Positions 15,407 through 24,478 of a stretch of DNA of 63,927 bases are shown one piece after another; position 1 is the stretch's first letter; the number at the start of each line of letters is the position of its first letter. The stretch is from assembly GCF_002160895.1 (NCBI RefSeq), contig NZ_NFLL01000016.1:1-63927 (forward strand), read 5' to 3'. Position numbers and translations under genes: made by a program. The notes below the pieces were generated by a model. The model did not search any database. It worked only from the letters and a program-made list of their open reading frames with translations, and had not been told where the DNA came from. Source of the stretch: Faecalibacterium sp. An122. GTDB lineage: Bacteria > Bacillota > Clostridia > Oscillospirales > Ruminococcaceae.

Positions 15407-16744
15407 TTATTTTTGTTTATAAGAACTATCAGCAGGTTGTGCCCTGTTTAAGCGTACAACAGCGCCGCGGCGGCTGTACCAGAAAGCGCCGGCCCCCACA
15501 ATCACCACCGCCAGCACAGCGGCCTCCATCACCATGGGAATCCCTGAGCGGGGCGCCACATCCCCGGCCGCCGGGTGGGCGGCGCCGCGGCTGGTTTCCA
15601 GAACATTCCGCAGGCCGGTGGTGGTCAGCGGCACCCGGATGCTGGCGGTTTCCTGCCAGTCTCCGCCGTGGACGGTGTACACCGCCCAGCCGTTCAGCTC
15701 GCCGCCCAGGGTGTACACCTCGGGCAGGTCGATGCTGAGGGTCACGTCCTCCGCCGTCAGGCCCGCCGCCAGCGGCACCCGGATGCCCGGTGCATCCAGG
15801 CTCAGGGTGCCCAGCACGTCGCCGCCGCCCCGCACCGTGATGCTGGCCGCCCCGGTCATGCCCGGAACATCGGTATAGCCGGTCCAGGTGGAGAAGGCAT
15901 AGTCCAGCAGGGCGCGGACGTCGGTGTAGCGGTCGGCCTTGCTCTCGCTGCGCATGGTCACGCAGATCACCTTGACCCCGTTTTTCTCGGCCAGACAGAC
16001 ATAGGTCTGGCGCGCAATGTCGGTATACCCGATCTTGGACCCCAGGATGGTGGGCTCATAGAACATGCTGGAACCGATCCGCATGGAGTCCTGCTGGGAG
16101 AAGTAACGGGTCACCGGCTGGAGGTTGGTGGGCTGCATGATATACATCTCGTTGTTGGTGAACAGCTCCTCAAACCCCGGCTGGGTCAAAGCCCAGCGGA
16201 GAATCTGGGCCATGTCGTAGCAGCTGGTATAGTGGTTTTCGTCGCTGATGCCGTGGGGGTTGGCAAAATGGGTGTGGGCCAGACCCAGCTCGGCCACCTG
16301 GTGGTTCATGGCCTGGACGCCGTCGGCAATGGACCCGCCCCCGAAGTATTCCGCCAGCACGTTGGCCCCGTCGTTGGCGCTGGCCATCATGGTGGCGTAG
16401 AGCAGGTCCTTCACCGGGACCTGTTCCCCTTCCAGCAGGGCGATGTGGCTGGAATCGGTGCCGGCCAGGGAATACACATCCTCATGGCTCACCGTCACCA
16501 CGCCGGTCCAGTCTCCCTGGGCCTTTTCGCAGGCCAGGCCCAGGGTCATCACCTTGGTGATGGAGGCCGGGTGCAGCTCCTGGTCCATGTTCTGCTGGGC
16601 CAGCACCAGGCCGGTCTCGGCATCAATGATACAGTAGGCCTGGGTGGCGCCCAGAGACGGGCCCGCCGCCCCGGCCGGCAGCCCGAAGGCTGTCAGCACC
16701 AGCAGAACCGCAAAGGCTGCAAGAGCTGTGGTCAGTTGTTTCAT
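15407..16744 (-). CDS. D-alanyl-D-alanine carboxypeptidase (peptidase S11)
   Basis: Trims the terminal D-Ala of peptidoglycan pentapeptides at the outer membrane face. 445 residues: signal peptide (1-29), S11 catalytic domain, a beta-rich C-terminal domain, then one membrane helix (about 400-420) and a basic tail. The Ser-x-x-Lys box SITK and the SAN box (MASAND) are intact. The third box reads GSKIGYTD where KTG is usual, a Thr to Ile change. GGAAGA precedes the ATG at 16744; an upstream in-frame start lacks a ribosome site. An extended -10 lies upstream; the gene probably leads the rfbC-exporter operon. Confidence 0.92.
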   Translation of the reverse strand: MKQLTTALAAFAVLLVLTAFGLPAGAAGPSLGATQAYCIIDAETGLVLAQQNMDQELHPASITKVMTLGLACEKAQGDWTGVVTVSHEDVYSLAGTDSSHIALLEGEQVPVKDLLYATMMASANDGANVLAEYFGGGSIADGVQAMNHQVAELGLAHTHFANPHGISDENHYTSCYDMAQILRWALTQPGFEELFTNNEMYIMQPTNLQPVTRYFSQQDSMRIGSSMFYEPTILGSKIGYTDIARQTYVCLAEKNGVKVICVTMRSESKADRYTDVRALLDYAFSTWTGYTDVPGMTGAASITVRGGGDVLGTLSLDAPGIRVPLAAGLTAEDVTLSIDLPEVYTLGGELNGWAVYTVHGGDWQETASIRVPLTTTGLRNVLETSRGAAHPAAGDVAPRSGIPMVMEAAVLAVVIVGAGAFWYSRRGAVVRLNRAQPADSSYKQK

Positions 16745-16801
16745 TCTTCCCTCTTTCCCGGCAAAAGCGCCCGGCGCTCCGCCTCTTTCTGGATCTTTTA
16801 T

Positions 16802-16810
16802 AGTATAGCA
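16802..16810 (-). promoter_or_regulatory. Extended -10 promoter for dacA
   Basis: Minus-strand TGC-TATACT (16810-16802), 58 bp upstream of the dacA start, next to the end of the preceding gene. No good -35. Confidence 0.5.
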
Positions 16811-16816
16811 CACTTT

Positions 16817-17419
16817 TTATTGAGGGAAAAGAGGCCTCTGCAGCAGCACCGGCTGGAGCTGGCGGCCCGCCATGGCCTCCCGGAGGGTCCGGGGAATGAG
16901 GGTCATATCGGCCTTGAGGCTCTGGGGTTTGCCCACCGGATCGTCCTGGGCATAGGGGACAAAATAGAAGCCCTTCCGCTGCATCAGGCGGGCTATGTTC
17001 TCTCCCGAGGCCCCCAGGCCATCGTTGGTGGACACCGCCACCACCACCGGGCACCCCACCCGCAGCAGGCTCTTGGCCGCCAGCGTCACCGGGGTGTCGG
17101 ACAGCCCCGCCGCCAGCCGGGCCAGAGTGGCCCCGGTACAGGGAGCGATCACCAGGGCGTCGGCCATGTGTTTGGGGCCCAGGGGCTCCACCCCGGTCAG
17201 GGTATCCAGCACCGGGCGGCCGGCGGCCGCCTCCAGCTTGGCTTTCCAGCCGGCGGCGCTGCCGAACCGGGTATCGGTGCCCGCCGCCGCAAAGCTCATC
17301 ACCGGGATCACCTGCCAGCCGCGGGCCGCCAGTTTCTCCGCCTGGGGCACCGCCGCCTCAAAAGTACAAAAGCTTCCGCACAGGGCAAAGGCCACCGTGC
17401 CGATCTGATTCCCGTTCAT
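16817..17419 (-). CDS. dpaB: Dipicolinate synthase subunit B (flavoprotein)
   Basis: The pair DpaA/DpaB makes dipicolinic acid, the spore-core solute, from dihydroxy-tetrahydrodipicolinate. 200 residues of flavoprotein fold: GTVAFALCGSFCTFE at the N-terminus, the ALVIAPCTGATLARLA loop (about 87-102) and VGCPVVVAVSTNDGLG. These match the SpoVFB family. Its ATG overlaps the dpaA stop (ATGA). It is out of its usual setting: no other sporulation gene lies in the window. Confidence 0.85.
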   Translation of the reverse strand: MNGNQIGTVAFALCGSFCTFEAAVPQAEKLAARGWQVIPVMSFAAAGTDTRFGSAAGWKAKLEAAAGRPVLDTLTGVEPLGPKHMADALVIAPCTGATLARLAAGLSDTPVTLAAKSLLRVGCPVVVAVSTNDGLGASGENIARLMQRKGFYFVPYAQDDPVGKPQSLKADMTLIPRTLREAMAGRQLQPVLLQRPLFPQ

Positions 17420-18219
17420 CCTGCCGCCTCCTGTTCCACCCGTTCCCTGATGATTTCCAGCACCGTATTGGCCACATATTCTCCCGCGCTCTCGGGCGCA
17501 CAGCGCACGGGCAGACTGAGGGCCGGCAGGGCGGTATGGCCCAGCGCGGCCGCCGCGGCAAAATCGGTGCCCCCCGGCCGGCTGGCCAGATCCACAATCA
17601 GGCTGCCGGGCCGCAGGGCCGCCAGCACCGGCCGGGTCAGGACCAGGGCCGGAATGGTGTTCACCACCGCGTCAAAGCCGGGGGCTGCCGCCGCCAGCTC
17701 TTCCAGCGGAATCACCCAGTGGGCCCCCTGACTCCGGGCCAGGGCCCGCTGGGAGGCCCGCCGGGCCGCCACCGTCACATGGGCGCCCAGGGCCGTCAGG
17801 CGCACCGCCAGCGCCTGCCCCACCGGGCCATAGCCGGTCACCAGCACCGGCGCGTCCCACAGAGTCCGCACCCGGCGCTCCAGCAGAATCCCGATGCAGC
17901 CCTCCGCCGTGGGGATGGCGTTGAGGACGGTCAGCTCCTCCCGGGCAAAGTAGTCCACCATGGTGATGCCCGCCTCCCGGGCAAGCCGCCGGGCCTCGGC
18001 AGAGGGTTTGCCGGCCAGAGCCAGGGCCCCCGGTTTGGCGGACCGCAGAAGTCCCGCCAGCCCCACCGCCTCCACATCCAGCGGCAGGGGCAGCAGAATA
18101 TAGTCGGCCCAGCCGATCTGTCCCGGCCCGCCCACCTGGAACCCCGCCCGGGCCAGGGCCCGGCCTGCGGCCGCCTGCCGGGCGTCGTCGCCTACCACCG
18201 CAAAGAGCTTATCTGTCAT
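17416..18219 (-). CDS. dpaA: Dipicolinate synthase subunit A
   Basis: 267 residues with two Rossmann-like parts. The N-terminal FAVVGDDARQAAAGRALARAG and the nucleotide-binding VLVTGYGPVGQALAVRL (about 145-160) match SpoVFA. The ATG at 18219 follows GGGGGGAT; an in-frame upstream extension has no ribosome site. Coupled to dpaB by a 4-bp overlap. No promoter is obvious upstream, where a terminator for the ECF gene sits, so expression level is unclear. Confidence 0.85.
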   Translation of the reverse strand: MTDKLFAVVGDDARQAAAGRALARAGFQVGGPGQIGWADYILLPLPLDVEAVGLAGLLRSAKPGALALAGKPSAEARRLAREAGITMVDYFAREELTVLNAIPTAEGCIGILLERRVRTLWDAPVLVTGYGPVGQALAVRLTALGAHVTVAARRASQRALARSQGAHWVIPLEELAAAAPGFDAVVNTIPALVLTRPVLAALRPGSLIVDLASRPGGTDFAAAAALGHTALPALSLPVRCAPESAGEYVANTVLEIIRERVEQEAAG

Positions 18220-18279
18220 GGTGCATCCCCCCCTGTGACTCAGCCTATGCGGGCCGGGGCCAGGGTGTGCGGACCGCAG

Positions 18280-18307
18280 CAAAAAAGGCAGGCCTTCCGG
18301 CCTGCCT
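18280..18307 (-). terminator. Terminator after the ECF gene
   Basis: Perfect stem GGCAGGCC-ttcc-GGCCTGCC with a T6 run on the minus strand. Confidence 0.85.
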
Positions 18308-18332
18308 GCGATGCAAAAGGGATCGTTTGGAT

Positions 18333-18938
18333 TTATTTGATATACCGCTCCACGGCGCGTGCCACGATGCCGCCCAGCAGACCGCTGACCAGGAACTCAG
18401 CCACGCCCTGGACGCCCACCAGCAGGACCACAAAGATCAGGGGGTTGGTGGCGCCGTTGGCGGCCACCAGGCCCTGGACGTAGTCGCAGTTGTAGAAAGC
18501 CAGGACGATGTAGCTCATGAAGAAAACGGTGTTGAGCAGCGGGGCGCACATGGCGCTGACGATGCAGCTCCAGTTCCCCTTCTTGTCCAGGCGGCGCAGG
18601 GCCTCATAGATCAGGCCCACGCACAGGCCCATCAGCAGACGCATGCCCACGCACAGGATAAAGGTGTGCAGCGGGCTGACCTGGAACAGGGCGCTGGTCA
18701 TGGCGGAGCCGCCGGTGACGGCGTCATAGAAGCTGACCGCACCGAACACGGCGCCCAGAATCAGACCGGCCAGAGGGCCCATGGTGATGGCGCCCACCGC
18801 AATGGGCAGGGTCAAAAAGCTCATGTACAGCGGGCCCACCGGCACGCTGCCCAGGCCGATGGCCTTCATCACCAGTTCGATGGCCACCAACAGGGCCAGC
18901 CGGGTCAATGCCTGAAGATTGGTATGATTGCGATTCAT
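18333..18938 (-). CDS. ECF transporter S component, possibly for pantothenate
   Basis: A 201-residue membrane protein with about six hydrophobic segments. It starts with the Ala/Leu helix LTRLALLVAIELVMKAIGLG and the loop GPLAGLILGAVFGAVSFYD found in substrate-binding S components. The ligand is not evident from sequence. Its genomic closeness to coaX, the kinase that phosphorylates pantothenate, suggests a vitamin B5 (PanT-like) role, but folate or another vitamin remains possible. GGAGG precedes the ATG. The energising EcfAAT module is not in the window. Confidence 0.8.
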   Translation of the reverse strand: MNRNHTNLQALTRLALLVAIELVMKAIGLGSVPVGPLYMSFLTLPIAVGAITMGPLAGLILGAVFGAVSFYDAVTGGSAMTSALFQVSPLHTFILCVGMRLLMGLCVGLIYEALRRLDKKGNWSCIVSAMCAPLLNTVFFMSYIVLAFYNCDYVQGLVAANGATNPLIFVVLLVGVQGVAEFLVSGLLGGIVARAVERYIK

Positions 18939-19162
18939 AATGTCATTCCTCCTGCTGCCGTTCCGCCCTCAAAAACGGATACAGCGCAAAACTATTGTTT
19001 TTTGTGTTTGCGAATCAAAGCTTTTTCGTCCGGCCCCACAGCCGGACCTTCCCACCGCCTTTTTCTATTCCATCCTCTCTGCCGCGGCCCGACCGCCGGG
19101 CGGCGGCTGCATGATTCGTCCGGCCTTGGGTTGGAGTGCCGGTACAAAATGCCGAAAGGCGT
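18939..19162. other. Intergenic region upstream of the ECF gene
   Basis: Holds a GC hairpin (GTCCGGC/GCCGGAC near 19036-19053) and an AT-rich stretch before the ECF gene. No ORF and no recognisable riboswitch. Confidence 0.4.
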
Positions 19163-20143
19163 TTACCTGTCGCAGGGGAACCGAATCCCCGCATCCTTCC
19201 GGGCCACCGTCAAAACCCGGCTCACCGCCAGGGAGGTGTCCAGCATGCCGCTGCACATTTCCTGGTCGCCGGCGTCAATGGCTCGGGCAAACGCCTCAAA
19301 TTCCGCCGCACAGCGGGGGCGCTTGCCGTTGAGGGAGAAGTGTTCCTCTTTTCCATCGTTGAGATGGAGGGTGAAAGGGCCGCAGAAATTGGCGGTACTC
19401 TTTTGGAGCAGATAGCCGCGGGTGCCCTGGATCACATACCGGGGCGGGGCCGCGCAGTCCTTGGCGGCGATGCTCACCGCCTTGAAGGAGCGGTAATCCA
19501 TGGTCAGGATGCCGCTGGTATCGATGCCGCGCTCCACATTGGCGGTATAATGGACCTGCTGAGGCTCTCCGAACAGGCCCACCAGATAGCTGATGTTATA
19601 GACGGCCAGATCCATCAATGCGCCGCCCGCCTGGTTGGGGTCAAAGACGGGGGCCACCTGGCCGGCGCAGAAGGCGTCGTACCGGCTGGAATACTGGCTG
19701 AAATTGCACTGCACCAGCTTCACCGGGCCCACCCGGGGCAGAAGCTGACGCAGTTTATGGTAATTTTCCATGTACAGGGTGGTGACTGCTTCAAAGAGGA
19801 ACAGGCCCTTTTTGCGGGCCAGGTCGGCCAGCTGGACCGCCTCCGCGGCGCAGGGCGCCAGCGGCTTTTCCACAATGACGTTCCGGCCCGCCTCCAGCGC
19901 CGCCCTGGTATAGGCGGTGTGGAGCAGATTGGGCAGCGCCACATAGACGGTATCCACCGCCTTCAGCAGTTCCTCATAGTCGGTGGTATGAAGGGGGACC
20001 CCATATTGTTCACAGAGGGCCTTGGCCTGAGCTGCGCTGCGCTGGGTGCTGCACAGGGCAGCCACCTCCACCACCGGCGACTGTGCCAGCCAGGGCAGAA
20101 ACTCCTGGACGATTTTTCCGCTGCCTACAATGCCCAGTTTCAT
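19163..20143 (-). CDS. Gfo/Idh/MocA-family oxidoreductase
   Basis: 326 residues. N-terminal NAD(P)-binding fold MKLGIVGSGKIVQEF (GxGxxx), the conserved NVIVEKPLAPCAAEA motif with the catalytic lysine (about residue 93), and the C-terminal beta-sheet domain including GGALMDLAVYNISYLVGLFGEP. The family oxidises sugars or related alcohols; the substrate is not predictable here. The ATG overlaps the coaX stop (ATGA), an odd partner for pantothenate kinase. Confidence 0.9.
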   Translation of the reverse strand: MKLGIVGSGKIVQEFLPWLAQSPVVEVAALCSTQRSAAQAKALCEQYGVPLHTTDYEELLKAVDTVYVALPNLLHTAYTRAALEAGRNVIVEKPLAPCAAEAVQLADLARKKGLFLFEAVTTLYMENYHKLRQLLPRVGPVKLVQCNFSQYSSRYDAFCAGQVAPVFDPNQAGGALMDLAVYNISYLVGLFGEPQQVHYTANVERGIDTSGILTMDYRSFKAVSIAAKDCAAPPRYVIQGTRGYLLQKSTANFCGPFTLHLNDGKEEHFSLNGKRPRCAAEFEAFARAIDAGDQEMCSGMLDTSLAVSRVLTVARKDAGIRFPCDR

Positions 20144-21006
20144 CCTGCCGTCCTCCTTTTCATCTGCCGCCCGCCCCGGGGCTGGTCTTCCCGGCGCGAA
20201 GGATGCAGGCGGCGGCTGTCGCCCCGGCGGGCCGGACGGCTGTTCATCTCATACAGCAAAGCCAGACCCTTCAGCATCAGTTCGGGGTCATAGGTCAGGG
20301 GATGCCGGCACAGGGGGGCCACATATTTGGCCAGGCCACCGGTCAGCACCAAAGTAGCGGAGCTGCCCAACTCCTCCTCGATCCGGGCCGCCATTCCGTC
20401 CAGAAGGACGGCGGTGCCCATCACCGAGCCCGAGAGCATACATTCCTGAGTAGTGGTGCCGATGGCGTGGCGGGGCCGTGCCAGATGAATCTGGGGCAGC
20501 TGGGCGCACCGGTCTCCCAGTGCCCGCAGTCCGGTGGACAGGCCGGGGCAGATCACCCCGCCCCGGAACACCCGGTTTTCATCCACCACATTAAAGGTCG
20601 TGGCGGTGCCCAGGTCCACCGTAATCACCGGCAGAGGGTAATTGGCCGCCGCATAGGCGGCGTCTGCAATCCGGTCCTTGCCCACAGCGGAGGGATCAGG
20701 AACCCCCATGGTCAGGCCGGTGCGGATATCGGGACCCACAATCACCGGGTCCTTGCCGGTATAGTGCCGTGCGCACACCGCCAGAGCTCCGGTGAGCTGA
20801 GGCACAACGCTGGTCAGCACAGCCCCCTCGAACCACACTTTGCGTTCAGGGTTGCGCCGCCGCGAAAAAATCCGATCCATTTCAGCACGGTACTCGGCTG
20901 CGGTACGGGTGCGCACCGTATCCATATGGGCCACAAAGCATACACGTCCGTCCTTGATGCCGCCCAGGGCGACGGTGGTGTTGCCTATATCGATGGCTAA
21001 GATCAT
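20140..21006 (-). CDS. coaX: Type III pantothenate kinase
   Basis: First step of coenzyme A synthesis. 288 residues. The phosphate motif MILAIDIGNTTVALG (Asp6), GPDIRTGL and ITVDLGTATTFNVVD (Asp catalytic) are intact. The C-terminus carries a roughly 30-residue Arg-rich tail (RPARRGDSRRLHPSRRE) beyond the usual fold. Coupled to the downstream oxidoreductase by ATGA. Confidence 0.95.
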   Translation of the reverse strand: MILAIDIGNTTVALGGIKDGRVCFVAHMDTVRTRTAAEYRAEMDRIFSRRRNPERKVWFEGAVLTSVVPQLTGALAVCARHYTGKDPVIVGPDIRTGLTMGVPDPSAVGKDRIADAAYAAANYPLPVITVDLGTATTFNVVDENRVFRGGVICPGLSTGLRALGDRCAQLPQIHLARPRHAIGTTTQECMLSGSVMGTAVLLDGMAARIEEELGSSATLVLTGGLAKYVAPLCRHPLTYDPELMLKGLALLYEMNSRPARRGDSRRLHPSRREDQPRGGRQMKRRTAG

Positions 21007-21081
21007 GTGTTTTGAAAGCCTTTCGGCCCCTCCCTTCCAATCTATTGCTGCGCGTTTGGCAGCATCCGTTCAGATCGCTTT

Positions 21082-21110
21082 ATTTTACCTCATTTTAACG
21101 TAACTTACAA
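21082..21110 (-). promoter_or_regulatory. coaX promoter
   Basis: Minus strand TTGTAA (21110-21105), 17-bp spacer, TAAAAT (21087-21082). Confidence 0.7.
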
Positions 21111-21113
21111 GTG

Positions 21114-21322
21114 CTCCCCGCTTTTTCGAGAAAAAGCTTGGCAAAAAGCTTTACTGGGTACCATCAACTCTGGCCGCTCTTTATGCCGTTTGTGAGGGTT
21201 GCAGACTATGCCGCGCTCACGTTACGTCCGGGCTGCGCCCGGATACGATGCAAACCACCTCAAAACCTGGTTTTCTGACCCGCAGAGAAAACGGGCTAAG
21301 CACAAGAGGTGAACCTACAGGG
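21114..21322 (+). repeat. Dispersed intergenic repeat, copy D
   Basis: Starts with CTTTTTCGAGAAAAAG and ctttactgggtaccat. It continues with gccgctctttatgccg, ggatacgatgcaaaccacc and ctggttttctgacc, then half of the covarying hairpin and the reverse of cctcttgtgcttag. Lies between coaX and the recQ stop. Confidence 0.75.
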
Positions 21323-21359
21323 TTGGAGGAAATCAAAACAATAAAAATATTTTTACCAT

Positions 21360-22916
21360 TTACTTGGCATGCCGTTTGACCAGGGTCAAAAATGCAGGGC
21401 CATACCGGGCGGCCTTCATTTCACCAATGCCGCTGATTTGCAGCAGGTCTTCCTTGGTGGTGGGACGGCGGGTGCAGATATCCCGCAGGGTGGCGTCGGA
21501 GAAAACCATAAAGGCCGGCAGTTTTTCCTTGCGGGCCAGCTCCTTGCGCAGGGCATAGAGGGCGGCCAGAAGTTCCTCGTCCTGGGTGCTGAGGGTGAGG
21601 CGGGCGGCCTCCCGGCTGGCCTTGCGGCGGTTGGGATCGGTTGTGGGGTCGTTGGGGTCGGGCGCACGGCGCTGGGGCACAGGCACCTTGACGGCCAGGC
21701 AGTTGGAACAGTTGTTGCAGGTCATGGGGCTCTTTTCTCCAAAATAGCGGAGCAGATCCGCCCGCAGGCACCGCCGGGTGGTGGCGTAAAACGTCATGTA
21801 CTTGAGCCGTTCCCGGGCCTGTTCGGCCACGGCCTGGCGCACCTCGTCGGGCTGGTCGCCGGATTGTTCCTCCCGGTCAATGAGGTACTGGGCAATCCGC
21901 ACGTCGCTGGGGGCGTAGAACAAAACGCAGCGGGCCGGGTCCCCGTCCCGGCCGGCGCGGCCCGCCTCCTGATAGTAGCTCTCGATATCCTTGGGCATAT
22001 TGTAATGGAGGACAAAGCGGACGTTGGGCTTATCGATGCCCATACCGAAGGCGTTGGTGGCCACCATCACCTGGATGCGGTCATAGAGGAAGTCCTCCTG
22101 GTTTTTCTTGCGCTCCTCCGGGGACATTCTGCCGTGGTAGGGCGCCGCCGCAATTCCCACCTGGGACACCAGGTTGGTCACTTCCCCCACCTGGCGGATG
22201 GTACTGCAATAGATGATGCCGGGGGCATCTCCCTCCTCCAGTAGGAACTTCACCAGGGCGTGGGGCTTCTCCCCCGAGATCACCCGCATGGTCTCAAACC
22301 GCAGGTTGGGCCGGTCAAAGCCGGTGGTCAGGCGGAAGGGCCGCTCCAGATCCAGCTTGTCCTCGATGTCCTCCTTAACCCGGATGGTGGCGGTGGCGGT
22401 AAAGGCGCTGACCACCGGGCGGGTGGGCAGCTGGCGGACAAAATCCTGAATCTGCAGGTAGCTGGGCCGGAAATCATGGCCCCACTGGCTGATGCAGTGG
22501 GCTTCGTCCACCGTCACCATGCTGATGGGCTGTTCTTCGGCAAACCGCAGAAATCCCGGCATCTGGAGCCGTTCGGGCGCCACATAGATGATTTTGTACC
22601 GGCCCTCCTGGGCGCGGCGGAGCATCAGGGCCTTCTGGTTGTCGTTGAGGCTGTTGTTCAGGTAGGCCGCCGGCACGCCTGCCGCCACCAGCGCCCGGAC
22701 CTGGTCCTGCATCAGGCTGATGAGGGGGCTGACCACCAGGGTGATCCCCGGCATCATCAGGGCCGGCACCTGGTAACAGATGGACTTGCCTGCGCCGGTG
22801 GGCATCACCGCCAGCACATCCCGCCCCGACAGAATCGCCTCCACGATCTCTTCCTGTCCCGGGCGGAAACGGTCGTAGCCGAACACCCGTTTTAAAACGC
22901 TGTACTGATCCTCCAT
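21360..22916 (-). CDS. recQ: ATP-dependent DNA helicase RecQ, short form
   Basis: 3'-5' DNA helicase for repair. 518 residues. Walker A is MPTGAGKSICYQVP, Walker B is VDEAHCISQWGHDFRP and motif VI is YYQEAGRAGRDG. The zinc cysteines CNNCSNC follow (about 375). The usual RQC winged helix is missing; the chain passes through a short charged linker to an HRDC domain (about 440-518). The start at 22916 follows GGGAGGG; an upstream in-frame start has no ribosome site. Confidence 0.95.
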   Translation of the reverse strand: MEDQYSVLKRVFGYDRFRPGQEEIVEAILSGRDVLAVMPTGAGKSICYQVPALMMPGITLVVSPLISLMQDQVRALVAAGVPAAYLNNSLNDNQKALMLRRAQEGRYKIIYVAPERLQMPGFLRFAEEQPISMVTVDEAHCISQWGHDFRPSYLQIQDFVRQLPTRPVVSAFTATATIRVKEDIEDKLDLERPFRLTTGFDRPNLRFETMRVISGEKPHALVKFLLEEGDAPGIIYCSTIRQVGEVTNLVSQVGIAAAPYHGRMSPEERKKNQEDFLYDRIQVMVATNAFGMGIDKPNVRFVLHYNMPKDIESYYQEAGRAGRDGDPARCVLFYAPSDVRIAQYLIDREEQSGDQPDEVRQAVAEQARERLKYMTFYATTRRCLRADLLRYFGEKSPMTCNNCSNCLAVKVPVPQRRAPDPNDPTTDPNRRKASREAARLTLSTQDEELLAALYALRKELARKEKLPAFMVFSDATLRDICTRRPTTKEDLLQISGIGEMKAARYGPAFLTLVKRHAK

Positions 22917-23229
22917 GATGGCCCTCCCTTCGGTCAATCGGTATGCAGTATACCACATTTTTTGTTTTGGGGCCAGCGGTCCGCATTTTATGACTTGTTT
23001 TCACGAGTTTTTAGCGGATTTTCCAGCATTTTTGGGTTTTTGAGGTCTTTGGAGCGGATAGATTTTTGCCTCATGACATGGTATAATAGTTGTAACGCGG
23101 ACACTGGACGGAACGATGCCCCCTGGGCGCCATTCCCATCCGCCCCGGTGCGGAAGGTTATCTCGCATCTGACCGGGATCTGCGGCTGTCCCGCCAACGT
23201 CTATCCATCCAAAACGAGGTTAAACAATT
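22917..23229. promoter_or_regulatory. Divergent promoter region recQ / glycosyltransferase
   Basis: An extended -10 TGG-TATACT on the minus strand (22955-22947) serves recQ, inside a GGTAT..ATACC dyad. TGG-TATAAT (23079-23087) serves the glycosyltransferase, leaving a 135-nt leader. No small ORF is convincing. Confidence 0.6.
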
Positions 23230-24261
23230 ATGGATCAAAAACTCATCACCTTTGCCGTGCCCTGTTACAACTCCGCGGCCTATATGCGTCACTGTGTCGA
23301 CACCCTGCTCACCGCCGGGGAGGACGCCGAAATCATCCTGGTGGACGACGGTTCCACCAAGGACGAAACCCCCGCCATCTGCGACGAATACGCCGCCAAA
23401 TACCCCACCATCGTCCGGGCCATCCACCAGGAGAACGGCGGCCACGGCGAGGGCGTCAACCAGGGCATCCGCAATGCCACCGGCATTTATTATAAGGTAG
23501 TGGACAGCGACGACTGGCTGGACACCGAGGCCCTGGAAAAGGTGCTGAACCGGCTCCGCCTCCTGCTCCACCGCGGCACCGCCCCCGACCTGATGTTCTG
23601 CAACTACGTCTATGAGCACGTGGAGGACGGCACCAGCCACACCGTCCGCTACACCAACGTGTTCCCCCAGAACCGTCTGTTCTCCTGGATGCACGTGGGC
23701 CACTTCCGCCCCGACCAGAACATCCTGATGCACTCGGTCATCTACCGCACCGAGGTGCTCCGCCGCTGCGGCATGGTGCTGCCCAAGCACACCTTCTATG
23801 TGGACAACATCTTTGTCTACCAGCCCCTGCCCTACGTCAAGAGCATGTATTACATGGATCTGGACCTGTACCGCTACTTCATCGGCCGGGCCGACCAGAG
23901 CGTCAACGAGAGCGTCATGGTCAAGCGGGTGGACCAGCAGCTGCGGGTGACCCGGTACATGATCGACTGCCAGGATCTGGACGCCCTGCCCCCCGAGCAG
24001 CACCGCCTACGCAGCTACATGAGCCAGTATCTGTCCACCATGATGGCCATCAGCGACATCTTCCTGATTCTGGACGGCAGCCCCGAGGCCAAGGTCAAGA
24101 AGGCCGATCTGTGGGCCTACCTGCGGGCCCATGTGAGCCCCCGGGTTTACCGCCGGGTCAAGCTGTCCCTGGGCGGCGCCACCAACCTGAAAATCCCCGG
24201 CGGCGACAAGGTCACCATCTTCGGCTACCGTCTCGCCCGCAAGATTGTCAAGTTCAACTGA
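23230..24261 (+). CDS. Family 2 glycosyltransferase
   Basis: 343 residues. GT-A domain from ITFAVPCYNSAAYM; nucleotide-sugar loop EIILVDDGSTKDETP; DxD motif in KVVDSDDWLD. The C-terminal half is predicted helical and amphipathic, ending in a basic segment (RLARKIVKFN), suggesting peripheral membrane association. It resembles capsular or teichoic glycan transferases; acceptor unknown. Monocistronic, with its own promoter and terminator. Confidence 0.9.
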   Translation: MDQKLITFAVPCYNSAAYMRHCVDTLLTAGEDAEIILVDDGSTKDETPAICDEYAAKYPTIVRAIHQENGGHGEGVNQGIRNATGIYYKVVDSDDWLDTEALEKVLNRLRLLLHRGTAPDLMFCNYVYEHVEDGTSHTVRYTNVFPQNRLFSWMHVGHFRPDQNILMHSVIYRTEVLRRCGMVLPKHTFYVDNIFVYQPLPYVKSMYYMDLDLYRYFIGRADQSVNESVMVKRVDQQLRVTRYMIDCQDLDALPPEQHRLRSYMSQYLSTMMAISDIFLILDGSPEAKVKKADLWAYLRAHVSPRVYRRVKLSLGGATNLKIPGGDKVTIFGYRLARKIVKFN

Positions 24262-24272
24262 TCGTTTTTTCC

Positions 24273-24301
24273 GCCCCCGGCCCGCCGCCGGGGGCTTTTC
24301 T
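24273..24301 (+). terminator. Terminator after the glycosyltransferase
   Basis: GCCCCCGGC / GCCGGGGGC stem followed by TTTTCTT. Confidence 0.8.
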
Positions 24302-24378
24302 TGAAGCCTGGCCCCGCCGGCGTTGGCACTTCCGGCGAAAAAGCCAAAAAATCCTGCTGAAAATCAGTGAATCCGTCA

Positions 24379-24408
24379 TTGTACAGCCGGGGCCAAAGGG
24401 TGTATTAT
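24379..24408 (+). promoter_or_regulatory. Promoter of the GltD-like gene
   Basis: TTGTAC (24379-24384), 18-bp spacer, TATTAT (24403-24408). Confidence 0.6.
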
Positions 24409-24478
24409 TATAGTAAGCTGTTGTTGGATACAACATTTCAGAGAAGCGTACCAATCGGACACAAGGAGGATATCATCT

